Source: Phycisphaerae bacterium (GTDB lineage Bacteria; Planctomycetota; Phycisphaerae; Phycisphaerales; UBA1924). Taken from it: DNA of 64,000 nucleotides. Positions 53,841 through 62,004 of the stretch are shown here, one piece after another. The notes beneath the pieces were generated by a model. It did no database searches, was not told the origin of the DNA, and saw nothing but the letters and a program-made list of their open reading frames with translations. How positions within the stretch are numbered: the first letter of the stretch is position 1; the number at the start of each line of letters is the position of its first letter. A program made the translations under genes and the position numbers. The stretch is from positions 1 through 64,000 of the forward strand of contig JAEUIZ010000029.1 of NCBI GenBank assembly GCA_016793805.1, written 5' to 3'.

Positions 53841-55223
53841 ATGGCGGACCTGTGGGTCGAATCGAGGGCGCGGTCGGACGGCGCGGTGGCGCCGCTGGCG
53901 GTGCGGATGCGTCCGCGGACGCTGGCGGAGTTTGCCGGGCAGGAGCACATCCTGGGTGAAGGGAAACTGCTCCGGCGGATGCTCCAGGCCGACGCGATCA
54001 CGTCGCTGATCCTGCACGGGCCGCCCGGGACGGGCAAGACGACGCTGGCGGAACTGGTGGCGTCGCACTCGCGGCGGCACTTTGAACGCGAGAACGCCGC
54101 CTCGGTCGGGGTCAAGCGCGTCCGCGAGATCATCGACGAGGCGTCGCTGCGCTTGCAGAGCAAGGGGCAGCGGACCATCCTCTTTCTTGATGAGATCCAC
54201 CGCTTCACGCGGGCGCAGCAGGACGTGCTGCTGGGGGACGTGGAGCGGGGCGTGCTGACGCTGATCGGAGCGACGACGGAGAACCCCATCTTCGCGTGCA
54301 ACTCGGCGCTGGTGAGCCGGAGCACGCTCTTCAGGCTCGAGCCGCTCGGCGAGCGGGAGATCGTGCGGGTCGTGCGGGCGGCGATCGCGGACGCGGAGCG
54401 GGGGTATGGCGCGCTGGACGTGCGCGTGAGCGATGAGGCACTGCGGGTGTGGGCGATCAAGTGCGACGGCGACGCCCGGCGCGCCCTGACGGCCCTGGAA
54501 GTCGCCGTGCTCAGTTCCCAGGCGAGTCTCGGCGGGAGCGACGGAGGAAAGCGGCAAGCGATCGTGATCGACCGGCGGGTCGCAGAGGACAGCATCCAGC
54601 AGAAGGCGGCGGCGTACGACGCCGGCGGGGACGAGCACTTCGACACGATCAGCGCGATGATCAAGAGCATCCGCGGGAGCGACCCGGACGCGGCGGTGTA
54701 TTGGATCGCGCGGATGCTTGAGGCCGGTGAGGACCCCCGGTACATCGCGCGGCGTCTGGCGATTCTGGCGAGCGAGGACATCGGGAACGCCGACCCGCGG
54801 GCGATCATGGTGGCCTCGGCGGCGTGGGAACTGGTCGAGCGGATCGGGATGCCCGAGGCGCGGATCACGTTGGCGCAGGCGGCGACGTACCTCGCTGTGG
54901 CGCCCAAGAGCAACGCGGCGTACGTGGCGATCGACGAGGCGCTCGCGGACGTGCGAGACTCGCGAACCCTGCCCGTGCCGGTGTACCTGCGCGACAAGAA
55001 CTCGTCGCCAGTGGCGGACGCGGAGGGCAAGGGCGTGCGTGTGAAGGAGTCGGGCGGCGAGTCGTACGTCTACAGCCACGACGTGCCGGGCGCGATCACG
55101 GGTCAGGGGTACCTCGGCGTGGACAAGCGATACTACAGGCCGGGCGACGCGGGCTCGGAGCGGGCGATCGCGGAGCGACTGGAGGCGATCCGGCGGTTGC
55201 GGCGGCAGGGGAGAGACGGATGA
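53841..55223 (+). CDS. rarA: Replication-associated recombination protein A
   Basis: The 460-aa AAA+ protein has Walker A LHGPPGTGKTTLAEL (58-72), Walker B FLDEIHRF and the sensor segment LIGATTENPIF with an SRSTLF turn. The C-terminal RarA domain (about 250-430) has RGSDPDAAVYWIARMLEAGEDP and ASEDIGNADPRA. MgsA/RarA acts at stalled forks on DNA ends. It is shortened at the N-terminus compared with forms carrying a UBZ finger. The stop overlaps the next gene by four bases (ATGA). Confidence 0.95.
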   Translation: MADLWVESRARSDGAVAPLAVRMRPRTLAEFAGQEHILGEGKLLRRMLQADAITSLILHGPPGTGKTTLAELVASHSRRHFERENAASVGVKRVREIIDEASLRLQSKGQRTILFLDEIHRFTRAQQDVLLGDVERGVLTLIGATTENPIFACNSALVSRSTLFRLEPLGEREIVRVVRAAIADAERGYGALDVRVSDEALRVWAIKCDGDARRALTALEVAVLSSQASLGGSDGGKRQAIVIDRRVAEDSIQQKAAAYDAGGDEHFDTISAMIKSIRGSDPDAAVYWIARMLEAGEDPRYIARRLAILASEDIGNADPRAIMVASAAWELVERIGMPEARITLAQAATYLAVAPKSNAAYVAIDEALADVRDSRTLPVPVYLRDKNSSPVADAEGKGVRVKESGGESYVYSHDVPGAITGQGYLGVDKRYYRPGDAGSERAIAERLEAIRRLRRQGRDG

Positions 55224-55807
55224 ACCCGGCAGATGGTTCGGCCTCGGCGAGTGCCGCGCAGAAGCGGACGATCCGCGCCGAGATGCGGGCCCGCCTCGGG
55301 GCGATGAGCACGGCCGAGCGACAAGCCGCATCGGGGGCGATCCGGGACGCGCTGCGGGCGTGGCTCGGCGGGGCTCGGAGCGTGGTCTTGTTTGCGCCGA
55401 TGCCGACGGAGCCGGACTTGATGCCTCTGGCGCAGGAGTTGCTCGATCGCGGAGTCGTCATTGGGTTTCCGCGAGTGGATTGGGAGTCGGGCGAGATGGC
55501 GGCACGAGTGGTGCAAACGCTCGCGGAGTTGGATGCCTCTCGCGGCGGGGTGCGGGAGCCGTCGGCGGACGCGGCGGTCTTGCGCGCGCCCGACGCGGTG
55601 CTGGTGCCGGGCGTGGCGTTCGACGACAGGGGGGTGAGACTGGGTCGGGGCGGGGGCCACTATGACCGGTACCTCTCGGGGATAGGCGGGGCGAGGACGT
55701 GCGGCGTCGCGTTCGGCGTGCAGCGTGTGGAACGGCTGCCGCGGGAGACTTGGGATGTCGCGGTCGGGGCGCTGGCGACGGAGCGCGGGGTGACGAGTTT
55801 TTCGTGA
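55220..55807 (+). CDS. 5-formyltetrahydrofolate cyclo-ligase
   Basis: The 195-aa protein has the family's helix KRTIRAEMRARLGAM near the start, LVPGVAFDDRGVRLGRGGGHYDRYL (about 131-155, ATP/folate loop) and a C-terminal GVAFGVQ stretch. It converts 5-formyl-THF to methenyl-THF using ATP, returning folate to the pool. GGGGAG lies just before the ATG at 55220, which overlaps the rarA stop, so the genes are coupled. Confidence 0.9.
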   Translation: MNPADGSASASAAQKRTIRAEMRARLGAMSTAERQAASGAIRDALRAWLGGARSVVLFAPMPTEPDLMPLAQELLDRGVVIGFPRVDWESGEMAARVVQTLAELDASRGGVREPSADAAVLRAPDAVLVPGVAFDDRGVRLGRGGGHYDRYLSGIGGARTCGVAFGVQRVERLPRETWDVAVGALATERGVTSFS

Positions 55808-55906
55808 GGGTGCTGCCGTAATCGCTCGCCCTCGCCCGGGCGACTTGCCGATCCAAGAATGCCGCTCGCCGGGACGGAGCCCGGAGACTGACCACGGAGG
55901 AGTTCC

Positions 55907-57055
55907 ATGCCGCTGCCCTCGCAGTCCGCGCGTTCCGCCTCACCCGGGCACGTCGCGATGTATCGGAAGTCACGGTTGAGCCTGAGGCCGATCGGCCTGG
56001 TGGCGGTGGTGGTGCTGCTGGTGGTGGGCGTGTGGCTGGCGCTGCGCTCGCCTCCGGCGCGGCAGATCGGGAGCGGGGAGCCGACCAAACCGACGGCGAG
56101 CGAGCCGGGTCGCGTGACGCCCAGCGACGGCACGCCCGGGGCGATCCTGGCGACGAACCCGCCGATCTCGAAGCCGGAACCGAAGCGGGACCCGAGGCAG
56201 CAGCCCGCCGATCCGCCGACAGTGGCGGAGGCGCCCAAGCCCCAGCCGGAACCCACGCGGACGCCCGAGCCCGCGGCCGTCGTGCCGCGCGGGAGCGAGA
56301 CGCCGAGCCTCGGCGAGACGCCCGCGGACCCGGTGGTGGCGCGGGTGGAACTGAGCCGAAGGCTGGCATCGCCCGCTCTGAGCGCGGCGAGCGCGGCGGC
56401 GATCCGAGCGGAACTCTCGGCGATCAACGAGGACCTGGTCTTCTCGCCGCGGGTCGTCCCGAGCGATCCGTACTCGGCGGCGTACGTCGTGCAGGCGAAC
56501 GACTCGCTCGTGCGGATCGCGCAGAAGGAGAAACTGGCGACGGACTGGCGGCTCATCCAGCGCGTGAACCGGATGTCGAACCCGCATCGGCTCTCGGTGG
56601 GCCAGCGATTGAAACTGGTCCGCGGGCCGTTCCACGCCATGGTGAGCAAGTCGGCGTATCGGCTGGACCTCTACATGGGCCCGCAGGACAGGCCCACCGA
56701 CTGGGTGTACGTGCGGAGTTTCAACGTCGGGCTGGGTGAGGGGAACTCGACCCCCCTGGGGACGTTTGTCGTCAAGGCGAACTCGAAACTGATCGACCCG
56801 CACTGGGTGAACCCGCGCACGGGCGAGCGATTCGACAGCAGCGACCCGAAGAACCCGATCGGGGAGCACTGGATCGGGCTCGAGGGCCTGGGCGATGCCT
56901 CGGCGTTCGTGGGCTACGGCGTGCACGGGACGATCGACCCGGGCAGCATCGGGCGACAGATGTCGATGGGCTGCGTGCGGCTGTCGGCCGACGACATCGC
57001 GCTGCTCTACGAGTTGCTCGGGGAACGGGTGAGTCTGGTGCGGATCGTGCCGTAG
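55907..57055 (+). CDS. LysM and L,D-transpeptidase (YkuD) domain protein
   Basis: The 382-aa protein is anchored by one helix near 28-45. A Pro-rich linker (about 50-140) leads to a LysM domain (YVVQANDSLVRIAQKEKLAT, about 192-240) and a YkuD domain (250-382) with HGTID (His340) and SMGCVRL, whose Cys356 is the catalytic nucleophile. It should cross-link peptidoglycan or attach proteins to it through meso-diaminopimelate. GGAGGAG six bases before the ATG makes the start sure. It supports a peptidoglycan wall in this organism. Confidence 0.9.
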   Translation: MPLPSQSARSASPGHVAMYRKSRLSLRPIGLVAVVVLLVVGVWLALRSPPARQIGSGEPTKPTASEPGRVTPSDGTPGAILATNPPISKPEPKRDPRQQPADPPTVAEAPKPQPEPTRTPEPAAVVPRGSETPSLGETPADPVVARVELSRRLASPALSAASAAAIRAELSAINEDLVFSPRVVPSDPYSAAYVVQANDSLVRIAQKEKLATDWRLIQRVNRMSNPHRLSVGQRLKLVRGPFHAMVSKSAYRLDLYMGPQDRPTDWVYVRSFNVGLGEGNSTPLGTFVVKANSKLIDPHWVNPRTGERFDSSDPKNPIGEHWIGLEGLGDASAFVGYGVHGTIDPGSIGRQMSMGCVRLSADDIALLYELLGERVSLVRIVP

Positions 57056-57067
57056 TCGCGGCGTCGG

Positions 57068-57826
57068 CTACTCGTTGAGCAGGCGGAGTTCGTTGCGGAG
57101 AATCGCGGCGAGTTCGTAGTTCTCCTGCTCGATCGCGCGGGCGAGGCGGGCCTTGAGTTCCGTCTTCTGGCTCACCGGGAGTTTGGGAACGAGCGAGTCG
57201 CGCATCCCGCGGAGCATCTGGACCTCGCCGGACTGCTCGAAGAGGTCGGGCTCGCCCGCATCGGCGAAGCACTTGCGCAGGGCCTCGAGCCCCTCGTCGA
57301 TCGCGAGGATGGCGGCCTTTGGCTCGCTGTCCTTGAGTGCCTGGCTGGCCAGCGCGCGGGCCCGCATCATCGTGATGTACGGGCGAAACTGCTCCAGGGC
57401 TTCGCGGTCGGCCTCGGTCTCGGCGTGAGCGGCACAGAGGTCAAGGACACGGAGGTTCCGGGTCGTGTCGCGGACCACGGCCTCAAAGTCCTCGAGCACC
57501 ATGAGGGCCATGTAGCGGTGGTAATACTGCACGGCCTCGGCCCGCAGCGCCTCGCAGTCGTCCTCGGAGAGCGAGAACTTGGGCTGCGACTCGTCCGCGG
57601 TCGGCTCGACGACCTGATCGAGTTTGGTCTCAAAATACTCGAGCAAACTGGGATAGCCGAACGGGCGCGTGCCGTCGGGACGTCCATCTACGAACATTTG
57701 CAGAACGCCGAGGTCAAGGCGGACCTGAATCCTGGGCTCGCCGTCGTCGCCGTCAATAAGGCGTACGGTGAGTTTGCCGGGCTCGTAGGGCCAATCGCTG
57801 AGGAGGCGTGACAAATCCTTGGACAT
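57068..57826 (-). CDS. UVR-motif protein of unknown function
   Basis: The 252-aa protein is largely helical. Residues 1-110 have an acidic and aromatic pattern (SRLLSDWPYEPGKLTVRLID, LGVLQMFVDGRPDGTRPFGYPSLLEYFE). Its last 35 residues (KTELKARLARAIEQENYELAA, then ILRNELRLL) match the UVR motif of UvrB/UvrC and McsA-type proteins. The motif alone does not make it a repair protein; a stress-response adaptor is as likely. ATG at 57826 is chosen, with AAGAGGG about 10 bases upstream; the frame stays open further upstream. Confidence 0.6.
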   Translation of the reverse strand: MSKDLSRLLSDWPYEPGKLTVRLIDGDDGEPRIQVRLDLGVLQMFVDGRPDGTRPFGYPSLLEYFETKLDQVVEPTADESQPKFSLSEDDCEALRAEAVQYYHRYMALMVLEDFEAVVRDTTRNLRVLDLCAAHAETEADREALEQFRPYITMMRARALASQALKDSEPKAAILAIDEGLEALRKCFADAGEPDLFEQSGEVQMLRGMRDSLVPKLPVSQKTELKARLARAIEQENYELAAILRNELRLLNE

Positions 57827-58128
57827 TCGCTTCGAAACCCTCTTCCATTTCTCGCCAGAGTGAGTATACTCCGAACTGTCGCGTCGGTCCTGTTCGTTTG
57901 ATATCGGCGGCTTTGGCGGCTTGATAGCGGACGAAACAGGCGAACCAGTCGGCCGAGTCGGCTGGTGGCCCAGGTCAGGATGGCCTGGAAACTCGACGGG
58001 CGTCAAGGATACGTGGGTCAGCGTCGATGAAACCCTCGCATCGGGTAGTGCGAAGGGTACTTTGGCCGAACGGGTAACGGCCAGAGTGGAGACTCGCGGA
58101 GCGATCCGCGAGGGAGGGTGGATAGAGC
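57827..58128. other. 302-bp divergent spacer
   Basis: The spacer lies between the UVR-motif gene and the sigma-factor gene. AGTATACT (57863-57870) is a perfect palindrome that gives TATACT, a good -10, on both strands. No clear -35 is found at 17 bp on either side. The rest is GC-rich leader. A long 5' leader for the sigma gene (about 260 nt) would follow. Confidence 0.4.
57863..57870. promoter_or_regulatory. Candidate bidirectional -10 box
   Basis: AGTATACT reads TATACT in either direction and lies 37 bp from the UVR-gene ATG. Absence of convincing -35 hexamers makes it a weak call. Confidence 0.3.
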
Positions 58129-59094
58129 ATGAGTGCGAAGTACGCGCGGAGTGCGCCTGCGGGGCGAGAGGTCCAAACGGACATCCAGCTCTACTTGCGC
58201 GCGATCAACGAGACACCCCTGCTTTCCGCCGACGACGAGCGGGAGTTGGGATGGGCGATCGTCAACGACAACTGTCCGCTGGCGCGGGAACGGATGATCC
58301 GCGCGAACCTGCGGCTGGTGGTGGCGATCGCGAAGAACTACACCAACCGCGGGCTCCCGCTGACCGACCTCATCGAGGAAGGCAACATCGGGCTCCTGCG
58401 CGCGGTGGAGGGGTATGACCCGGCCCAGGGGGCGCGGTTCAGCACCTATGCCTCGTGGTGGATCAAGCAGGCGATCAAGCGGGCCCTGATCAACGCGAGC
58501 CAGCCGGTGCACGTGCCCGCGTACATGGTCGAGTTGATCGCGAAGTGGAAGGACGCCTCGCGGAAACTGGAGGCGCAGTTGGGCGTGCCGCCCACGCTGC
58601 AGCAGTTGGCGGACTTCATGCAGTTGCCGGTGCGGAAGGTGCGGATCATCCGCCGGGCGGTCCGCGCGTTCCAATCGCCCACGACGGCGACGGACGCGGA
58701 GGGTGACCTGGTGGCGATGGGGGACCTGATCGCGGACGCGAAGGCCGGTCCGCCTTCCGAGGGCGTTTTCCGCAACGAGGAACTGATGACGCTGAACCGG
58801 CTCCTCGACTCGATCGACCAGCGCGAGGCGCAGGTGCTGCGGCTTCGGTTCGGGATGGACGGGCAGGAGCCGATGACGCTCAAGGAAATCTCCGACGCCG
58901 TCGGGATCAGCCGCGAGCGGGTCCGGCAACTCGTGGACGAGGCGCTCACGAAACTCAACGCTCAGATTCAGGACGAGCGTCCGAGCCGCTTCTTCCGCGA
59001 GAACCTGACCCGCAGCGGCGAGGTGCTCTCCCCGGACCGGGCGCGGCGAGCGGCGATGCGCCGCGCCGCCCGAGATCGCGCGACCAGGGCGTAA
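58129..59094 (+). CDS. RpoD/SigA-type sigma factor, short form (group 2)
   Basis: The 321-aa protein lacks region 1.1. It begins with region 1.2 ([21 protein letters not shown]) and has a full region 2 ([54 protein letters not shown]). Regions 3 and 4 follow ([19 protein letters not shown], then EALTKL). Such short primary-like factors are alternative group 2 sigmas or the main sigma of some planctomycetes. The basic tail ([15 protein letters not shown]) is unusual. A GGAGG stretch precedes the ATG at about ten bases. Confidence 0.9.
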   Translation: MSAKYARSAPAGREVQTDIQLYLRAINETPLLSADDERELGWAIVNDNCPLARERMIRANLRLVVAIAKNYTNRGLPLTDLIEEGNIGLLRAVEGYDPAQGARFSTYASWWIKQAIKRALINASQPVHVPAYMVELIAKWKDASRKLEAQLGVPPTLQQLADFMQLPVRKVRIIRRAVRAFQSPTTATDAEGDLVAMGDLIADAKAGPPSEGVFRNEELMTLNRLLDSIDQREAQVLRLRFGMDGQEPMTLKEISDAVGISRERVRQLVDEALTKLNAQIQDERPSRFFRENLTRSGEVLSPDRARRAAMRRAARDRATRA

Positions 59095-59125
59095 ACTCCA
59101 TCGAGTGCGCGAGTCGCGCTCCGAA

Positions 59126-59151
59126 GCGATCGCGCGTTCACGCGCGCTCGG
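59126..59151. terminator. GC-rich hairpin between convergent genes
   Basis: CGCGCG-TTCA-CGCGCG (59131-59146) with further pairing outside one mismatch lies between the sigma-factor stop and the end of the beta-helix gene, and may terminate both. Confidence 0.4.
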
Positions 59152-59152
59152 A

Positions 59153-61444
59153 CTAGTTCGGAGGTAGCGGCTCGAACTCGACCTCGAGGACGGCGAAGCC
59201 GCCGATCTCGAAGTACTCAACGGTGATATCAACCGTGCGTGCCTTGTCGATGGTGAAGTCGGCCTGGTCGCGGGTCGGGCCGTGGTGCGTCCAGTTCTCG
59301 AGCACGGTCTTGCCGTCGATCATGACGCGGATGCCGTCGTCGCTGAAGGTGCGGACGCGCCAGGTCCCGGCGGCGAGGGGAACCGTGGACGCGGCGATCA
59401 CGCCAAAGAGGTCCTTGGGGAATCCGGCTTCGTCGAGTTCCCGGGCGAGTTTCAGGTCGCTCGGCCCGCCGTGACCGAAGCGAAACGCGAGCGAGGGCGC
59501 ACGCACGAGCATCGACTTCTTGACGGTTTCGCCCGATCCCTCGTTGCGCCATGCGGCGAGGTCCGCTGGAGGCGCAGGGGGGTTGGTCGATCCGGTCCAG
59601 GTGAAGAAGAGGACTCGCCAGTTGTTCTGGGCGAGGACGCCTCGGGCGGTGGCGCGGGAGTCGCCGTCGGCGATGGTGAGTCGATAGGGGAAGTACCCAG
59701 ACTCGGAGGCCATGACGGTGTAGGAGGGGGGGGAAGTAGTGGCGTGAAGGTCGCCGCGCGGTGCCCTGGACCAAGGCAGACCTGGGAGGGGTTCGAGGGT
59801 GATCTTGGGATCCTTGCCAAATCCGAGGAGGTGGTACTCGTGCCTGCCCGTGGTGGTCTGCGTGGGCCGGAGGAGCGGGGACCTGTGGTCCCACGGCCCC
59901 CACTCGGTCATGATGATGTTCTGTCGGCCTGCGAGGTGCGAGCGAGCGCCGACGGGCCGAGTCTTGCCGACAAGTTCATAGGTGGGAAGGGCGTACATGG
60001 GCGCATCGCCAGTGGTGACGACGTCGATGCCCTCGGCATCGGTGGCCTTGGCGACCTCGGCGGTGCGATTGGCGACGAAGGCGGTGTTGCGGACCTTGTC
60101 CTTCGGGGCGCTCGCGTCGCGGAGGTGGAGCGCGAGGGGGAGGTTCTCGAACGAGTTGTCGGCGATGGTGTTATCGCTGACGCCGCGGTCGTTGGCGGCG
60201 ACACCGGGGAGTTTGAGCAGGTCGGCGTCGTTGTCCCACCACAAATGGACGCCGACGGCATCGGCGATGAAGGTGTTTCCGGCGATGAGGTTGTTGGACC
60301 CGTGCTCGATGTTGATGCCCCCGCGTTCGAGGCCGTAGCCCGATTGCCCGTTGCGCTCGAAGCGGTTCTCGACGATCAGGAACTCGTTGGAGTAGCCGCC
60401 CCAGATCCCGCAGATGGCGTTCTCGACGAAGCGATTCCGCGCGACGAAGTTGCCGTGGCTGAAGGTCATCTCGAGCCCGTGCGCGGCGGCATAGGAGAGA
60501 TCGTTGTCGGCGATGATGTTGTCGTTGTTGCCGCGGCGTTTGGGGTTGGCAGCGAGGGCCGGGGTCTTGCCGATGGCCTCGTTGCCACCGAATCCGAAGA
60601 TGCCGTCGCCCCCGTGCGTGACGGAGTTCTCGGCGATGAGGTTCTGGGAACACTGCTCGAACATGAGGATGCCGGCGGAATCCTGGCCTCGGTTGTAGAC
60701 GCCGTGGGAATAGCCGCGGATGCAGAAGTCGAAGGCGTTTCGGCAGATGAGGTTGCCGCGGGAACGCCACATCGCCAGGCCCCACCCGGAGAGGAACGAG
60801 CAGTCGTTGTCGTAGACGCGGGATTGCTCGACGCGGTCGAGGATGATGCCGTTCTGACCGCGATGGACGCGGACGCCGGCGATGGTGACCTTGGCGCCTC
60901 CCTTGATCCAGATGGCGGCGCCGTGCTGCGTGGCCCACTGGTCGGCGTCGTTGTCGTGCGGATAGAGCCAGTCGGAGGCATCCTCGGCAGCGGGCGTGGA
61001 GCGGAGTCGCTGGCGGTAGTTGTCGGAGAGGTCGCCGGCATCGATCGTCAGCCCGGGGCAGTTGTGGGCGACCAGGGCGGTCTTGTACCCGCTGGCGCGC
61101 GCACCGAGGATCGTCACGCCGGATCGGCCTTCGAGTCGGATCGCGGTGCCGGCGAAGGTGTCGGGGTCGGCGTCGCGCGCCGAGCCCCGCAGCGAGGCGC
61201 CGGCGAAGTCGATGGTGATGTTGTCGGCGACGACGTGGATGACCCCGTTGCCGTCGGCGTCGGCGATCAGCGGGTTCGGGATGGACAGCCGGCAGGAGCG
61301 GTCGATGACGGTGTTGTCGGCGAGGACCTCGACGACGGGGAGGGGTTGGTCCGAGGCCGCGGGTGCCGGCGCGGGCACGGCGGGCGGCTGGGCGACGGCG
61401 GGAAGCGCGACGGCGATCGCGCACGCGATGGAGCGATGGAGCAT
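59153..61444 (-). CDS. Secreted parallel beta-helix protein with C-terminal PA14 domain
   Basis: The 763-aa protein has a signal peptide (ending PAVAQ). A right-handed beta-helix (about 40-440) follows with repeating units of the NosD/PbH1 type: NNLIAGNTFI, DNTIADNSF, SRVYDNDCSF, NLICRNAFDF. The C-terminal part (about 560-763) has FFTWTGSTNPPAP and the PA14 pattern GTWRVRTFSDDGIRVMIDGK. It probably binds or cleaves a polysaccharide outside the cell; no lyase residues can be assigned. It follows tatA by 19 bp. The signal peptide has no twin-Arg motif, so Tat export is not implied. The start is uncertain, with no Shine-Dalgarno. Confidence 0.7.
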   Translation of the reverse strand: MLHRSIACAIAVALPAVAQPPAVPAPAPAASDQPLPVVEVLADNTVIDRSCRLSIPNPLIADADGNGVIHVVADNITIDFAGASLRGSARDADPDTFAGTAIRLEGRSGVTILGARASGYKTALVAHNCPGLTIDAGDLSDNYRQRLRSTPAAEDASDWLYPHDNDADQWATQHGAAIWIKGGAKVTIAGVRVHRGQNGIILDRVEQSRVYDNDCSFLSGWGLAMWRSRGNLICRNAFDFCIRGYSHGVYNRGQDSAGILMFEQCSQNLIAENSVTHGGDGIFGFGGNEAIGKTPALAANPKRRGNNDNIIADNDLSYAAAHGLEMTFSHGNFVARNRFVENAICGIWGGYSNEFLIVENRFERNGQSGYGLERGGINIEHGSNNLIAGNTFIADAVGVHLWWDNDADLLKLPGVAANDRGVSDNTIADNSFENLPLALHLRDASAPKDKVRNTAFVANRTAEVAKATDAEGIDVVTTGDAPMYALPTYELVGKTRPVGARSHLAGRQNIIMTEWGPWDHRSPLLRPTQTTTGRHEYHLLGFGKDPKITLEPLPGLPWSRAPRGDLHATTSPPSYTVMASESGYFPYRLTIADGDSRATARGVLAQNNWRVLFFTWTGSTNPPAPPADLAAWRNEGSGETVKKSMLVRAPSLAFRFGHGGPSDLKLARELDEAGFPKDLFGVIAASTVPLAAGTWRVRTFSDDGIRVMIDGKTVLENWTHHGPTRDQADFTIDKARTVDITVEYFEIGGFAVLEVEFEPLPPN

Positions 61445-61463
61445 GGACCGATGGTAAGAGGGA

Positions 61464-61754
61464 TCAGCCGGCGGCGCTGTCGCCATGCACGGCGGGAGCG
61501 CGGCTGACGCGGGCATCCTCGCCGGCCGAGTTGACCGGAGGCCGAGCGGCCTCGGGAAGCGGGCGTTCGGGCTGCTTGGCGGCCTCGTCGATCTCGGTGG
61601 AAACGCCGGAGAGCCCGCGGCGGAACTCGACGATGCCCTTGCCGAGGCTGCGGCCGACCTCGGGGAGCCGCCGCCCAAAGATGAGCAACGCCACCGCGAG
61701 GATGATCAGGGCCTCCATGTTGCCGATTGGGCCGATCAGGGCGAGACTGGGCAT
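61464..61754 (-). CDS. tatA: Sec-independent translocase TatA-type subunit
   Basis: The 96-aa protein has a short membrane helix (NMEALIILAVALLIFG, about 12-27) then the FG turn and amphipathic helix RRLPEVGRSLGKGIVEFRRGL, the TatA hallmark. A charged, Pro-rich tail follows. With TatC it moves folded, cofactor-bearing proteins across the membrane. ATG at 61754 has AAGGAAG five bases upstream. tatC is not nearby. TatB is an alternative, but the length and the tail suit TatA. Confidence 0.88.
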   Translation of the reverse strand: MPSLALIGPIGNMEALIILAVALLIFGRRLPEVGRSLGKGIVEFRRGLSGVSTEIDEAAKQPERPLPEAARPPVNSAGEDARVSRAPAVHGDSAAG

Positions 61755-61906
61755 GCGCGCTTCCTTGGCAGGGACCGGAACAATGGAAGCGGCCCCGGCC
61801 GGAAGAGTCAACGTGCGGCAGGGTCAGGGATTGCCCGACGGGTTGCGAACGGAGTGCTGACGGGACGGCCACGGAGTCCTAGGTCGGGTTGCGGCGGGGA
61901 TGCCCC

Positions 61907-61934
61907 TTGCGTTTGGCGCAAAACTCGGCACAAT
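61907..61934 (+). promoter_or_regulatory. Candidate promoter with inverted repeat
   Basis: TTGCGT (61907-61912) and CACAAT (61929-61934) are 16 bp apart upstream of the Cys-rich repeat gene. TTGCG-TTTGG-CGCAA forms a 5-bp inverted repeat across the -35 (61907-61921). The consensus match is weak. Confidence 0.3.
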
Positions 61935-62004
61935 GGTGGATGAGGCTTCGCGTCGTGCCGCGGCATGTCGAATCGCGGGGGCACGTTCAGCAAGGAGTAT
62001 CGAC

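Noticed and set aside
59282-61507. 741-codon + strand frame
   Set aside because: Antisense shadow of the beta-helix gene; Gly/Asp/Val-rich with no domain.
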